Below, one piece after another: positions 35,280 through 48,130 of a stretch of DNA of 64,000 bases. Within the stretch, counting starts at the first letter, position 1. The number at the start of each line of letters is the position of its first letter. Both the position numbers and the translations under genes were made by a program. The notes beneath the pieces were generated by a model. That model saw nothing but the letters and a program-made list of their open reading frames with translations, was not told the DNA's origin and searched no databases. Source of the DNA: Ecdyonurus torrentis (lineage: Eukaryota > Arthropoda > Insecta > Ephemeroptera > Heptageniidae). Location: positions 2,976,001 through 3,040,000 of the forward strand of contig OX439129.1 in assembly GCA_949318235.1 (NCBI GenBank), written 5' to 3'.

Positions 35280-36512
35280 TTTTCAGACTGTGAATACGAT
35301 TTTTGATGATATCTCCGAAACTAATAAAGCTACAGGCTTGCGGTTTGAACTAAAATGTAGGACCAACAGACTTGCAGAGAAAAGTTTATGACACCTTAAT
35401 CGCTTTAATGCAAACTTTCGCAGTTATAGAGAATCTCAGTGCTTTCTCAACGTAGTTTTCAGACTAAGAATACGATTTTTGATGATATCTTTGAAACTAA
35501 TAAAGCTACAGGCATGCGGTTTAAACTGAAATGTAGGACTAACAGACTTGCAAAGAAAAGGTTATTACACCTTAATGGCTCCAATGCAAACTTTCGCGGT
35601 TATAGAGAATCTCAGTGCTTTCTCATCGTACTTTTCAGACTGTAAATACGATTTTTGATGATATCTCCGAAACTAATAAAGCTACAGGCTTGCGGTTTGA
35701 ACTAAAATGTAGGACTAACAGACTTGCAGAGAAAATGTTATGACACCTCAATCGCTTTAATGCAAACTTTCGCAGTTATAGAGAATCTCAGTGTTTTTCA
35801 ACGTAGTTTTCAGACTAAGAATACGATTTTTGATGATATCTCCAAAACTAATTTAGCTAGAGGCTTGCGGGTTGAACTAAAATGTAGGACTAACAGACTT
35901 GCAAAGAAAAGGTTATTTTACCTTAATCGCTCCAATGCCAACTTTCGCCGTATTAGAGAATCTCAGAGCTTTCTCTACGTACTTTTCAGACTGTGAATAC
36001 GATTTTTGATAATATCTCTGAAACTAATAAAGCTACAGACTTGCGATTTGAACTTAAATTTAGGACTAACAGACTTGCAAAGAAAAGTTAATTACACCTT
36101 AATCGCTCCAATGCAAACTTTCGCAGTTATAGAGAATCACAGTGCTTTCTCATCGTACTTTTCAGACTGTGAATACGATTTTTGATGATTTCTCTGAAAC
36201 TAAAAAAGCTACAGGTTTGCGGTTTGAACTAAAATGTAAACCTAACAGACTTGCAATGAAAAGGTTATTACACCTTAATCGCTCCAATGCAAACTTTCGC
36301 AGTTATAGAAAACCTCAGTGCTTTCTCGTCGTACTTTTCAGACTGTGAATACGAATTTTGAAGATATCTCCGAAACTAATAAAGCTAAAGGCTTGCGGTT
36401 TGAACTAAAATGTAGTACTAACAGACTTGCAAAGAAAAAGGTTATTACACCTTAATCGCTGCAATGCAAACTTTCGCAGTTCTAGAAAATCTCAGTGCTT
36501 TCTGATCGTACT
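35280..36512 (+). repeat. Satellite A array, plus orientation (right of transposon)
   Basis: About seven monomers continuing the array interrupted at 31,454. The first part repeats the pre-insertion block: the rare GTAGGACCAACAGAC variant is found at about 30,995 and 35,360, and 31,084-31,290 matches 35,439-35,645. Later monomers mirror the series GGTTATTTTACC, AAAGTTAATTACACC, AATCACAGTGC seen in reverse at about 17.4-18.4 kb and 19.8-20.9 kb. The array ends abruptly at 36,510-36,512. Confidence 0.95.
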
Positions 36513-39500
36513 CGAGTTCTAATTGAGATGTAAAGTTGTGGTTTTGAAATAAAGTGATGCAAAACGCTCTATAGTACTAAATTCACCTCTAGAAACAAAA
36601 TTGAGAAAAAAAAAATGTTTGAAAAAAATTGTGTTTTTCAGATTCTGAAAACGATTTTTGATGATATTTGAGAAACTAATAATGCTACAGACTTACGGTT
36701 TGAACAGAAATGTATCACTTTGAAATGTCTTATGAAAAGTTTATAACACTTTAGTCGCAAAAAATAAAACTTTCTCAGTTTTTGAGAATTTTCGTATTTT
36801 CTTACCGAAGTCTATAGCATTGTAGCCCATATGAAGAAAAAAAAAGTTTGTAACTCGAGTTCCAATTGAGATAGAAAGTTGCGGTTTTGAAATAAAGTGA
36901 TGCAAAACGCTCTAAAGTTTTAAATTCACCTCTAGAAACAAATTTGATAAAAATAATTTTTCAAAAAAAATTGTGTTTTTCAGTTTCTGAAAACGATTTT
37001 TGATGATATCTCAGAAACTAATATTGCTACAGACCTACGGTTTGAACTGAAATGTATCACTTTGAAATGTCTTATGAAAAGTTTATAACACTTTAGTCGC
37101 AAAAAATAAAACTTTCTCAGTTTTTGAGAATTTTCGAATTTTCTTACCGATGTCTATAGCATTGTAGCCCATATGAAGAAAAAAAAAGTTTGTAACTCGA
37201 ATTTCAATTGAGATAGAAAGTTGCGGTTTTAAAATAAAGTGATGCAAAACGCTCTATAGTTTTAAATTCACCTCTAGAAACAAATTTGAGAAAAATAATT
37301 TTTTTCAAAAAAATTGTGTTTTTCAGTTTCTGAAAACGACTTTTGATGATATCTCAGAAACTAATAATGCTACAGACTTACGGTTTGAACTGAAATGTAT
37401 CACTTTGAAATGTGGTATGAAAAGTTTATAACACTTTAGTCGCAAAAACTAAAACTTTCTTAGTTTTTGAGAATTTTCGAATTTTCTTACCGATGTCTAT
37501 AGCATTGTAGCCCATATGAAGAAAAAAAAAGTTTGTAACTCGAGTTTCAATTGAGATAGAAAGTTGCGGTTTTGAAATAAAGTGATGCAAAACGCTCTAT
37601 AGTTTTAAATTCACCTCTAGAAACAAATTTGAGAAAAATAATTTTTTCAAAAAAATTGTGTTTTTCAGTTTCTGAAAACGATTTTTGATGATATCTCAGA
37701 AACTAATAATGCTACAGACTTACGGTTTGAACTGAAATGTATCACTTTGAAATGTCTTATGAAAAGTTTATCACACTTAAGTCGCAAAAAATAAAACTTT
37801 CTCAGTTTTTGAGAATTTTCGTATTTTCTTACCGAAGTCTATAGCATTGTAGCCCATATGAAGAAAAAAAAAGTTTGTAACTCGAGTTCTAACTGAGATG
37901 TAAAGTTGTGGTTTTGAAATAAAATGATGCAAAACGCTCTATAGTACTAAATTCACCTCTAGAAACAAAATTGAGAAAAAAAAATTTTCGAAAAAAATTG
38001 TGTTTTTCAGTTTCTGAAAACGATTTTTCATGATATCTCAGAAACTAATAATGCTACAGACTTACGGTTTGAACTGAAATGTATCACTTTGAAATGTCTT
38101 ATGAAAAGTTTATTACACTTAAGTCGCAAAAAATAAAACTTTCTCAGTTTTTGAAAATTTTCGTATTTTCTTACCAAAGTCTATAGCATTGTAGCTCATA
38201 TAAGGAAAAAAAAAGTTTGTAACTCGAGTTCCAATTGAGATAGAAAGTTGCGGTTTTGAAATAAAGTGATGCAAAACGCTCTATAGTTTTAAATTCACCT
38301 CTAGAAACAAATTTGAGAAAAATAATTTTTCCAAAAAAATTGTGTTTTTCAGTTTCTGAAAACGATTTTTGATGATATCTCAGAAACTAATAATGCTACA
38401 GACTTACGGTTTGAACGGAAATGCATCACTTTGAAATGTGGTATGAAAAGTTTATAACACTTTAGTCGCAAAAACTAAAACTTTCTTAGTATTTGAGAAT
38501 TTTCGAATTTTCTTACCGAAGTCTAGCATTGTAGCCCATGTGAAGAAAAAAAAAGTTTTTAACCCGAGTTCTAATTGAGATGTAAAGTTGTGGTTTTGAA
38601 ATAAAGTGATGCAAAACGCTCTATAGTACTAAATTCACCTCTAGAAACAAAAACTGAGAAAAAAAAATTTTCGAAAAAAATTGTGTTTTTCAGATTCTGA
38701 AAACGATTTTTGATGATATCTCAGAAACTTATAATGCTACAGACTTACGGTTTGAACTGAAATGTATCACTTTGAAATGTCTAACGAAAAGTTTATTACA
38801 CTTAAATTGCAAAAAGTAAAACTTTCTCAGTTTTTGAGAATTTTCGTATTTTCTTACCGAAGTCTATAGCATTGTAGCCCATATGAAGAAAAAAAAAGTT
38901 TCTAACTCGAGTTTTAATTGAGATGTAAAGTTGTGGTTTTGAAATAAAGTGATGCAAAACGCTCTATAGTAGTAAATTCACCTCTAGAAACAAAATTAAG
39001 AAAAAAAATTTTCGAAAAAAATTGTGTTTTTCAGATTCTGAAAACGATTTTTGATGATATCTCAGAAACTAATAATGCTACAGACTTACGGTTTGAACTG
39101 AAATGTATCACTTTAAAATGTCTTATGAAAAGTTTATAACACTTAAGTCGCAAAAACTAAAAATTTCTTAGTATTTGAGAATTTTCGAATTTTCTTACCG
39201 AAGTCTATAGCATTTTAGCCCATATGAAGAAAAAAAAATTTGTAACTCGAGTTCTATTTGAGATGTAAAGTTGTGGTTTTGAAATAAAATGATGCAAAAC
39301 GCTCTATAGTACTAAATTCACCTCTAGAAACAAAATTGAGAAAAAAAAATTTTCGAAAAAAAATGTGTTTTTCAGATTCTGAAAACGATTTTTGATGATA
39401 TCTCAGAAACTAATAATGCTACAGACTTACGGTTTGAACTGAAATGTATCACTTTGAAATGTCTTATGAAAAGTTTATAACACTTAAGTCGCAAAAACTA

Positions 39501-42500
39501 AAACTTTCTCAGTTTTTGAGAATTTTTGAATTTTCTTACCGAAGTCTATAGCATTGTAGCCCATATGAAGAAAAAAAAAGTTTGTAACTCGAGTTTTAAT
39601 TGAGATGGAAAGTTGTGGTTTTGAAATAAAGTGATGCAAAACGCTCTATAGTTTTAAATTCACCTCTAGAAACAAATTTGAGAAAAATAATATTTCCAAA
39701 AAAATTGTGTTTTTCAGTTTCTGAAAACGATTTTTATGATATCTCAGAAACTAATAATGCTACAGACTTACGGTTTGAACTGAAATGTATCACTTTGAAA
39801 TGTCTTATGAAAAGTTTATAACACTTAAGTCGCAAAAATTAAAACTTTCTCAGTTTTTGAGAATTTTCGTATTTTCTTACCGAAGTCTATAGCATTGTAG
39901 CCCATATGAAGAAAAAAAAGTTTGTAACTCGAGTTCCAATTGAGATAGAAAGTTGCGGTTTTCAAATAAAGTGATAAAAAACGCTCTATAGTTTTAAATT
40001 CACCTCTAGAAAAAAATTTGAGAAAATTTATTTTTCCCAAAAAATTGTGTTTTTCAGTTTCTGAAAACGATTTTTGATGATATCTCAGAAACTAATAATG
40101 CTACAGACTTACGGTTTGAACTGAAATGTATCACTTTGAAATGTCTTATGAAAAGTTTATAACACTTAAGTCGCAAAAATTAAAACTTTCTCAGTTTTTG
40201 AGAATTTTCGTATTTTCTTACCGAAGTCTATAGCATTGTAGCCCATATGAAGAAAAAAAAAGTTTGTAACTCGAGTTCCAATTGAGATAGAAAGTTGCGG
40301 TTTTCAAATAAAGTGATAAAAAACGCTCTATAGTTTTAAATTCACCTCTAGAAAAAAATTTGAGAAAATTTATTTTTCCCAAAAAATTGTGTTTTTCAGT
40401 TTCTGAAAACGATTTTTGATGATATCTCAGAAACTAATAATGCTACAGACTTACGGTTTGAACTGAAATGTATCACCTTGAAATGTCTTATGAAAAGTTT
40501 ATAACACTTTAGTCGCTAAAACTAAAACTTTCTTAGTTTTTGAGAATTTTCGAATTTTCTTACCGATGTCTATAGCATTGTAGCCCATATGAAGAAATAA
40601 AAAGTTTGTAACTCGAGTTCTAATTGAGATGAGAAGTTGTGATTTTGAAATAAAGTGATGCAAAACGCTCTATAGTACTAAATTCACCTTTAGAAACAAA
40701 ATTAATAAAAAAAAAAAATTCGAAAAAAATTGTGTTTTTCAGATTCTGAAAACGATTTTTGATGATATCTCAGAAACTAATAATGCTACAGACTTACGGT
40801 TTGAACTGAAATGTATCACTTTGAAATGTCTTATGAAAAGTTTATTACACTTTAGTCGCAAAAAATAAAACTTTCTCAGTTTTTGAGAATTTTCGTATTT
40901 TCTTACCGAAGTCTATAGCATTGTAGCCCATATGAAGAAAAAAAAAGTTTGTAACTCGAGTTCCAATTGACATAGAAAGTTGCGGTTTTGAAATAAAGTG
41001 ATGCAAAACGCTCTATAGTTTTAAATTCACCTCTAGAAACAAATTTGAGAAAAATAATTTTTCCAAAAAAATTGTGTTTTTCAGTTTCTGAAAACGATTT
41101 TTGATGATATCTCAGAAACTAATAATGCTACAGACTTACGGTTTGAACTGAAATGTATCACTTTGAAATGTCTTATGAAAAGTTTATAACACTTAAGTCG
41201 CAAAAACTAAAAATTTCTTAGTATTTGAGAATTTTCGAATTTTCTTACCGAAGTCTATAGCATTTTAGCCCATATGAAGAAAAAAAAATTTGTAACTCGA
41301 GTTCTATTTGAGATGTAAAGTTGTGGTTTTGAAATAAAATGATGCAAAACGCTCTATAGTACTAAATTCACCTCTAGAAACAAAACTGGGAAAAAAAAAA
41401 TTCGAAAAAAATTGTGTTTTTCAGATTCTGAAAACGATTTTTGATGATATCTCAGAAACTAATAATGCTACAGACTTACGGTTTGAACTGAAATGTATCA
41501 CCTTGAAATGTCTTATGAAAAGTTTATTACACTTTAGTCGCAAAAACTAAAACTTTCTTAGTATTTGAGAATTTTCGAATTTTCTTACCGAAGTCTATAG
41601 CATTGTAGCCCATATGAAGAAAAAAAAAGTTTGTAACTCGAGTTCCAATTGACATAGAAAGTTGCGGTTTTGAAATAAAGTGATGCAAAACGCTCTATAG
41701 TTTTAAATTCACCTCTAGAAACAAATTTGAGAAAAATAATTTTTCCAAAAAAATTGTGTTTTTCAGATTCTGAAAACGATTTTTGATGATATCTCAGAAA
41801 CTAATAATGCTACAGACTTACGGTTTAAACTGAAATGTATCACTTTGAAATGTCTTATGAAAAGTTTATAACACTTAAGTCGCAAAAACTAAAACTTTCT
41901 TAGTATTTGAGAATTTTCGAATTTTCTTACTGAAGTCTATAGCATTGTAGCCCATATGAAGAAAAAAAAAATTTGTAACTCGAGTTCTAATTGAGATGTA
42001 AAGTTGTGGTTTTGAAAAAAAGTGATGCAAAACGCTTTATAGTACTAAATTCACCTCTAGAAACAAAACTGAGAAAAAAAAATTTCGAAAAAAATTGTGT
42101 TTTTCAGATTCTGAAAACGATTTTTGATGATATTTGAGAAACTAATAATGCTACAGACTTACGGTTTGAACAGAAATGTATCACTTTGAAATGTCTTATG
42201 AAAAGTTTATAACACTTAAGTCGCAAAAATTAAAACTTTCTCAGTTTTTGAGAATTTTCGAATTTTCTTACCGAAGTCTATAGCATTGTAGCCCATATGA
42301 AGAAAAAAAAAGTTTGTAACTCGAGTTTTAATTGAGATGGAAAGTTGTGGTTTTGAAATAAAGTGATGCAAAACGCTCTATAGTACTTAATTCACCTCTA
42401 GAAACAAAATTGAGAAAAAAAAATTTTCGAAAAAAATTGTGTTTTTCAGATTCTGAAAACGATTTTTGATGATATCTCAGAAACTAATAATGCTACAGAC

Positions 42501-45500
42501 TTACGGTTTGAACTGAAATCTATCACTTTGAAATGTCTTATGAAAAGTTTATAACACTTAAGTCGCAAAAATTAAAACTTTCTCAGTTTTTGAGAATTTT
42601 CGTATTTTCTTACCGAAGTCTATAGCATTGTAGCCCATATGAAGAAAAAAAAAGGTTGTAACTCGAGTTCCAATTAAGATAGAAAGTTGCGGTTTTCAAA
42701 TAAAGTGATAAAAAACGCTCTATAGTTTTAAATTCACCTCTAGAAAAAAATTTGAGAAAATTTATTTTTCCCAAAAAATTGTGTTTTTCAGTTTCTGAAA
42801 ACGATTTTTGATGATATCTCAGAAACTAATAATGCTACAGACTTACGGTTTGAACTGAAATGTATCACCTTGAAATGTCTTATGAAAAGTTTATAACACT
42901 TTAGTCGCTAAAACTAAAACTTTCTTAGTTTTTGAGAATTTTCGAATTTTCTTACCGATGTCTATAGCATTGTAGCCCATATGAAGAAATAAAAAGTTTG
43001 TAACTCGAGTTCTAATTGAGATGAGAAGTTGTGATTTTGAAATAAAGTGATGCAAAACGCTCTATAGTACTAAATTCACCTTTAGAAACAAAATTAATAA
43101 AAAAAAAAAAATTCGAAAAAAATTGTGTTTTTCAGATTCTGAAAACGATTTTTGATGATATCTCAGAAACTAATAATGCTACAGACTTACGGTTTGAACT
43201 GAAATGTATCACTTTGAAATGTCTTATGAAAAGTTTATAACACTTAAGTCGCAAAAATTAAAACTTTCTCAGTTTTTGAGAATTTTCGTATTTTCTTACC
43301 GAAGTCTATAGCATTGTAGCCCATATGAAGAAAAAAAAAGTTTGTAACTCGAGTTCCAATTGAGATAGAAAGTTGCGGTTTTCAAATAAAGTGATAAAAA
43401 ACGCTCTATAGTTTTAAATTCACCTCTAGAAAAAAATTTGAGAAAATTTATTTTTCCCAAAAAATTGTGTTTTTCAGTTTCTGAAAACGATTTTTGATGA
43501 TATCTCAGAAACTAATAATGCTACAGACTTACTGTTTAAACTGAAATGTATCACCTTGAAATGTCTTATGAAAAGTTTATAACACTTTAGTCGCTAAAAC
43601 TAAAACTTTCTTAGTTTTTGAGAATTTTCGAATTTTCTTACCGATGTCTATCGCATTGTAGCCCATATGAAGAAATAAAAAGTTTGTAACTCGAGTTCTA
43701 ATTGAGATGAGAAGTTGTGATTTTGAAATAAAGTGATGCAAAACGCTCTATAGTACTAAATTCACCTTTAGAAACAAAATTAATAAAAAAAAAAAATTCG
43801 AAAAAAATTGTGTTTTTCAGATTCTGAAAACGATTTTTGATAATATCTCAGAAACTAATAATGCTACAGACTTACGGTTTGAACTGAAATGTATCACCTT
43901 GAAATGTCTTATGAAAAGTTTATTACACTTTAGTCGCAAAAACTAAAATTTTCTTAGTATTTGAGAATTTTCGAATTTTCTTACCGAAGTCTATAGCATT
44001 GTAGCCCATATGAAGAAAAAAAAAGTTTGTAACTCGAGTTCCAATTGACATAGAAAGTTGCGGTTTTGAAATAAAGTGATGCAAAACGCTCTATAGTTTT
44101 AAATTCACCTCTAGAAACAAATTTGAGAAAAATAATTTTTCCAAAAAAATTGTGTTTTTCAGATTCTGAAAACGATTTTTGATGATATCTCAGAAACTAA
44201 TAATGCTACAGACTTACGGTTTAAACTGAAATGTATCACTTTGAAATGTCTTATGAAAAGTTTATAACACTTAAGTCGCAAAAACTAAAATTTTCTTAGT
44301 ATTTGAGAATTTTCGAATTTTCTTACCGAAGTCTATAGCATTGTAGCCCATATGAAGAAAAAAAAAATTTGTAACTCGAGTTCTAATTGAGATGTAAAGT
44401 TGTGGTTTTGAAAAAAAGTGATGCAAAACGCTCTATAGTACTAAATTCACCTCTAGAAACAAAACTGAGAAAAAAAAAATTTCGAAAAAAATTGTGTTTT
44501 TCAGATTCTGAAAACGATTTTTGATGATATTTGAGAAACTAATAATGCTACAGACTTACGGTTTGAACAGAAATGTATCACTTTGAAATGTCTTATGAAA
44601 AGTTTATAACACTTAAGTCGCAAAAATTAAAACTTTCTCAGTTTTTGAGAATTTTCGAATTTTCTTACCGAAGTCTATAGCATTGTAGCCCATATGAAGA
44701 AAAAAAAAGTTTGTAACTCGAGTTTTAATTGAGATGGAAAGTTGTGGTTTTGAAATAAAGTGATGCAAAACGCTCTATAGTACTTAATTCACCTCTAGAA
44801 ACAAAATTGAGAAAAAAAAATTTTCGAAAAAAATTGTGTTTTTCAGATTCTGAAAACGATTTTTGATGATATCTCAGAAACTAATAATGCTACAGACTTA
44901 CGGTTTGAACTGAAATGTATCACCTTGAAATGTCTTATGAAAAGTTTATAACACTTTAGTCGCTAAAACTAAAACTTTCTTAGTTTTTGAGAATTTTCGA
45001 ATTTTCTTACCGATGTCTATAGCATTGTAGCCCATATGAAGAAATAAAAAGTTTGTAACTCGAGTTCTAATTTAGATGAGAAGTTGTGATTTTGAAATAA
45101 AGTGATGCAAAACGCTCTATAGTACTAAATTCACCTTTAGAAACAAAATTAATAAAAAAAAAAAATTCGAAAAAAATTGTGTTTTTCAGATTCTGAAAAC
45201 GATTTTTGATGATATCTCAGAAACTAATAATGCTACAGACTTACGGTTTGAACTGAAATGTATCACTTTGAAATGTCTTATGAAAAGTTAATTACACTTT
45301 AGTCGCAAAAAATAAAACTTTCTCAGTTTTTGAGAATTTTCGTATTTTCTTACCGAAGTCTATAGCATTGTAGCCCATATGAAGAAAAAAAAAGTTTGTA
45401 ACTCGAGTTCCAATTGACATAGAAAGTTGCGGTTTTGAAATAAAGTGATGCAAAACGCTCTATAGTTTTAAATTCTCCTCTAGAAACAAATTTGAGAAAA

Positions 45501-46158
45501 ATAATTTTTCCAAAAAAATTGTGTTTTTCAGTTTCTGAAAACGATTTTTGATGATATCTCAGAAACTAATAATGCTACAGACTTATGGTTTGAACTGAAA
45601 TGTATCACTTTGAAATGTCTTATGAAAAGTTTATAACACTTAAGTCGCAAAAACTAAAAATTTCTTAGTATTTGAGAATTTTCGAATTTTCTTACCGAAG
45701 TCTATAGCATTTTAGCCCATATGAAGAAAAGAAAATTTGTAACTCGAGTTCTATTTGAGATGTAAAGTTGTGGTTTTGAAATAAAATGATGCAAAACGCT
45801 CTATAGTACTAAATTCACCTCTAGAAACAAAATTGAGAAAAAAAATTTTTCGAAAAAAATTGTGTTTTTCAGATTCTAAAAACGATTTTTGATGATATCT
45901 CAGAAACTAATAATGCTACAGACTTACGGTTTGAACTGAAATGTATCACTTTGAAATGTCTTATGAAAAGTTTATAACACTTAAGTCGCAAAAATTAAAA
46001 CTTTCTCAGTTTTTGAGAATTTTTGAATTTTCTTACCGAAGTCTATAGCATTGTAGCCCATATGAAGAAAAAAAAGTTTGTAACTCGAGTTTTAATTGAG
46101 ATGGAAAGTTGTGGTTTTGAAATAAAGTGATGCAAAACGCTCTATAGTACTTAATTCA
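36510..46158 (+). repeat. Satellite B array, about 342-bp dimer, plus orientation
   Basis: About 28 units. Half B1 reads GATGATATCTCAGAAACTAA, TAATGCTACAGACTTACGG, TTTGAACTGAAATGTATCAC; half B2 reads GTTTGTAACTCGAGTTCCAA, AAAGTTGCGGTTTTGAAATA, AAGTGATGCAAAACGCTC. The landmark CGGTTTGAACTG recurs at about 342-bp steps (37,381 to 37,723). The B2 CGGTTTTGAAAT lies 186 bp after the B1 CGG and 156 bp before the next one, so the unit is two unequal halves. A-runs at fixed places vary in length between units. Two nearly identical neighbouring units (about 39,825-40,166 and 40,167-40,508, sharing GTGATAAAAAACG) show a fresh one-unit duplication. Confidence 0.96.
42818..46157 (+). repeat. Spacer between the inverted satellite B arms
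   Basis: About 3.34 kb (close to ten dimers) of plus-orientation B between the mirrored copies. Its units resemble those at about 40.5-42.8 kb: the CACCTTTAGAAACAAAATTA variant occurs at about 40,687, 43,077, 43,764 and 45,132, and the GTACTTAATTCA variant at about 42,384, 44,783 and 46,148. The spacer itself is therefore made of duplicated blocks. Confidence 0.7.
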
Positions 46159-48130
46159 TATCATCAAAAATCGTTTTCAGAAACTGAAAAACACAATTTT
46201 TTGGGAAAAATAAATTTTCTCAAATTTTTTTCTAGAGGTGAATTTAAAACTATAGAGCGTTTTTTATCACTTTATTTGAAAACCGCAACTTTCTATCTCA
46301 ATTGGAACTCGAGTTACAACCTTTTTTTTTCTTCATATGGGCTACAATGCTATAGACTTCGGTAAGAAAATACGAAAATTCTCAAAAACTGAGAAAGTTT
46401 TAATTTTTGCGACTTAAGTGTTATAAACTTTTCATAAGACATTTCAAAGTGATACATTTCAGTTCAAACCGTAAGTCTGTAGCATTATTAGTTTCTGAGA
46501 TATCATCAAAAATCGTTTTCAGAATCTGAAAAACACAATTTTTTTCGAAAATTTTTTTTTCTCAATTTTGTTTCTAGAGGTGAATTAAGTACTATAGAGC
46601 GTTTTGCATCACTTTATTTCAAAACCACAACTTTCCATCTCAATTAAAACTCGAGTTATAAACTTTTTTTTTCTTCATATGGGCTACAATGCTATAGACT
46701 TCGGTAAGAAAATTCGAAAATTCTCAAAAACTGAGAAAGTTTTAATTTTTGCGACTTAAGTGTTATAAACTTTTCATAAGACATTTCAAAGTGATACATT
46801 TCTGTTCAAACCGTAAGTCTGTAGCATTATTAGTTTCTCAAATATCATCAAAAATCGTTTTCAGAATCTGAAAAACACAATTTTTTTCGAATTTTTTTTT
46901 TCTCAGTTTTGTTTCTAGAGGTGAATTTAGTACTATAGAGCGTTTTGCATCACTTTATTTCAAAACCACAACTTTACATCTCAATTAGAACTCGAGTTAC
47001 AAATTTTTTTTTCTTCATATGGGCTACAATGCTATAGACTTCGGTAAGAAAATTCGAAAATTCTCAAATACTAAGAAAGTTTTAGTTTTTGCGACTAAAG
47101 TGTTATAAACTTTTCATAAGACATTTCAAAGTGATACATTTCAGTTTAAACCGTAAGTCTGTAGCATTATTAGTTTCTGAGATATCATCAAAAATCGTTT
47201 TCAGAATCTGAAAAACACAATTTTTTTGGAAAAATTATTTTTCTCAAATTTGTTTCTAGAGGTGAATTTAAAACTATAGAGCGTTTTGCATCACTTTATT
47301 TCAAAACCTCAACTTTGTATGTCAATTGTGACTCGAGTTACAAACTTTTTTTTTTCTTCATATGGGCTACAATGCTATAGACTTCGGTAAGAAAATTCGA
47401 AAATTCTCAAATACTAAGAAAGTTTTAGTTTTTGCGACTAAAGTGTAATAAACTATCATAAGACATTTTAAAGTGATACATTTCAGTTCAAACCGTAAGT
47501 CTGTAGCATTATTAGTTTCTGAGATATCATCAAAAATCGTTTTCAGAATCTGAAAAACACAATTTTTTTCGAATTTTTTTTTTCTCAGTTTTGTTTCTAG
47601 AGGTGAATTTAGTACTATAGAGCGTTTTGCATCATTTTATTTCAAAACCACAACTTTACATCTCAAATAGAACTCGAGTTACAAATTTTTTTTTCTTCAT
47701 ATGGGCTAAAATGCTATAGACTTCGGTAAGAAAATTCGAAAATTCTCAAATACTAAGAAATTTTTAGTTTTTGCGACTTAAGTGTTATAAACTTTTCATA
47801 AGACATTTCAAAGTGATACATTTTAGTTCAAACCGTAAGTCTGTAGCATTATTAGTTTCTGAGATATCATCAAAAATCGTTTTCAGAAACTGAAAAACAC
47901 AATTTTTTTGGAAAAATTATTTTTCTCAAATTTGTTTCTAGAGGTGAATTTAAAACTATAGAGCGTTTTGCATCACTTTATTTCAAAACCGCAACTTTCT
48001 ATGTCAATTGGAACTCGAGTTACAAACTTTTTTTTTCTTCATATGGGCTACAATGCTATAGACTTCGGTAAGAAAATACGAAAATTCTCAAAAACTGAGA
48101 AAGTTTTATTTTTTGCGACTAAAGTGTAAT

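Noticed and set aside
25799..36348. The same frames on the plus strand
   Set aside because: These are mirror copies of the satellite A frames in the inverted part of the array, with no independent coding evidence.
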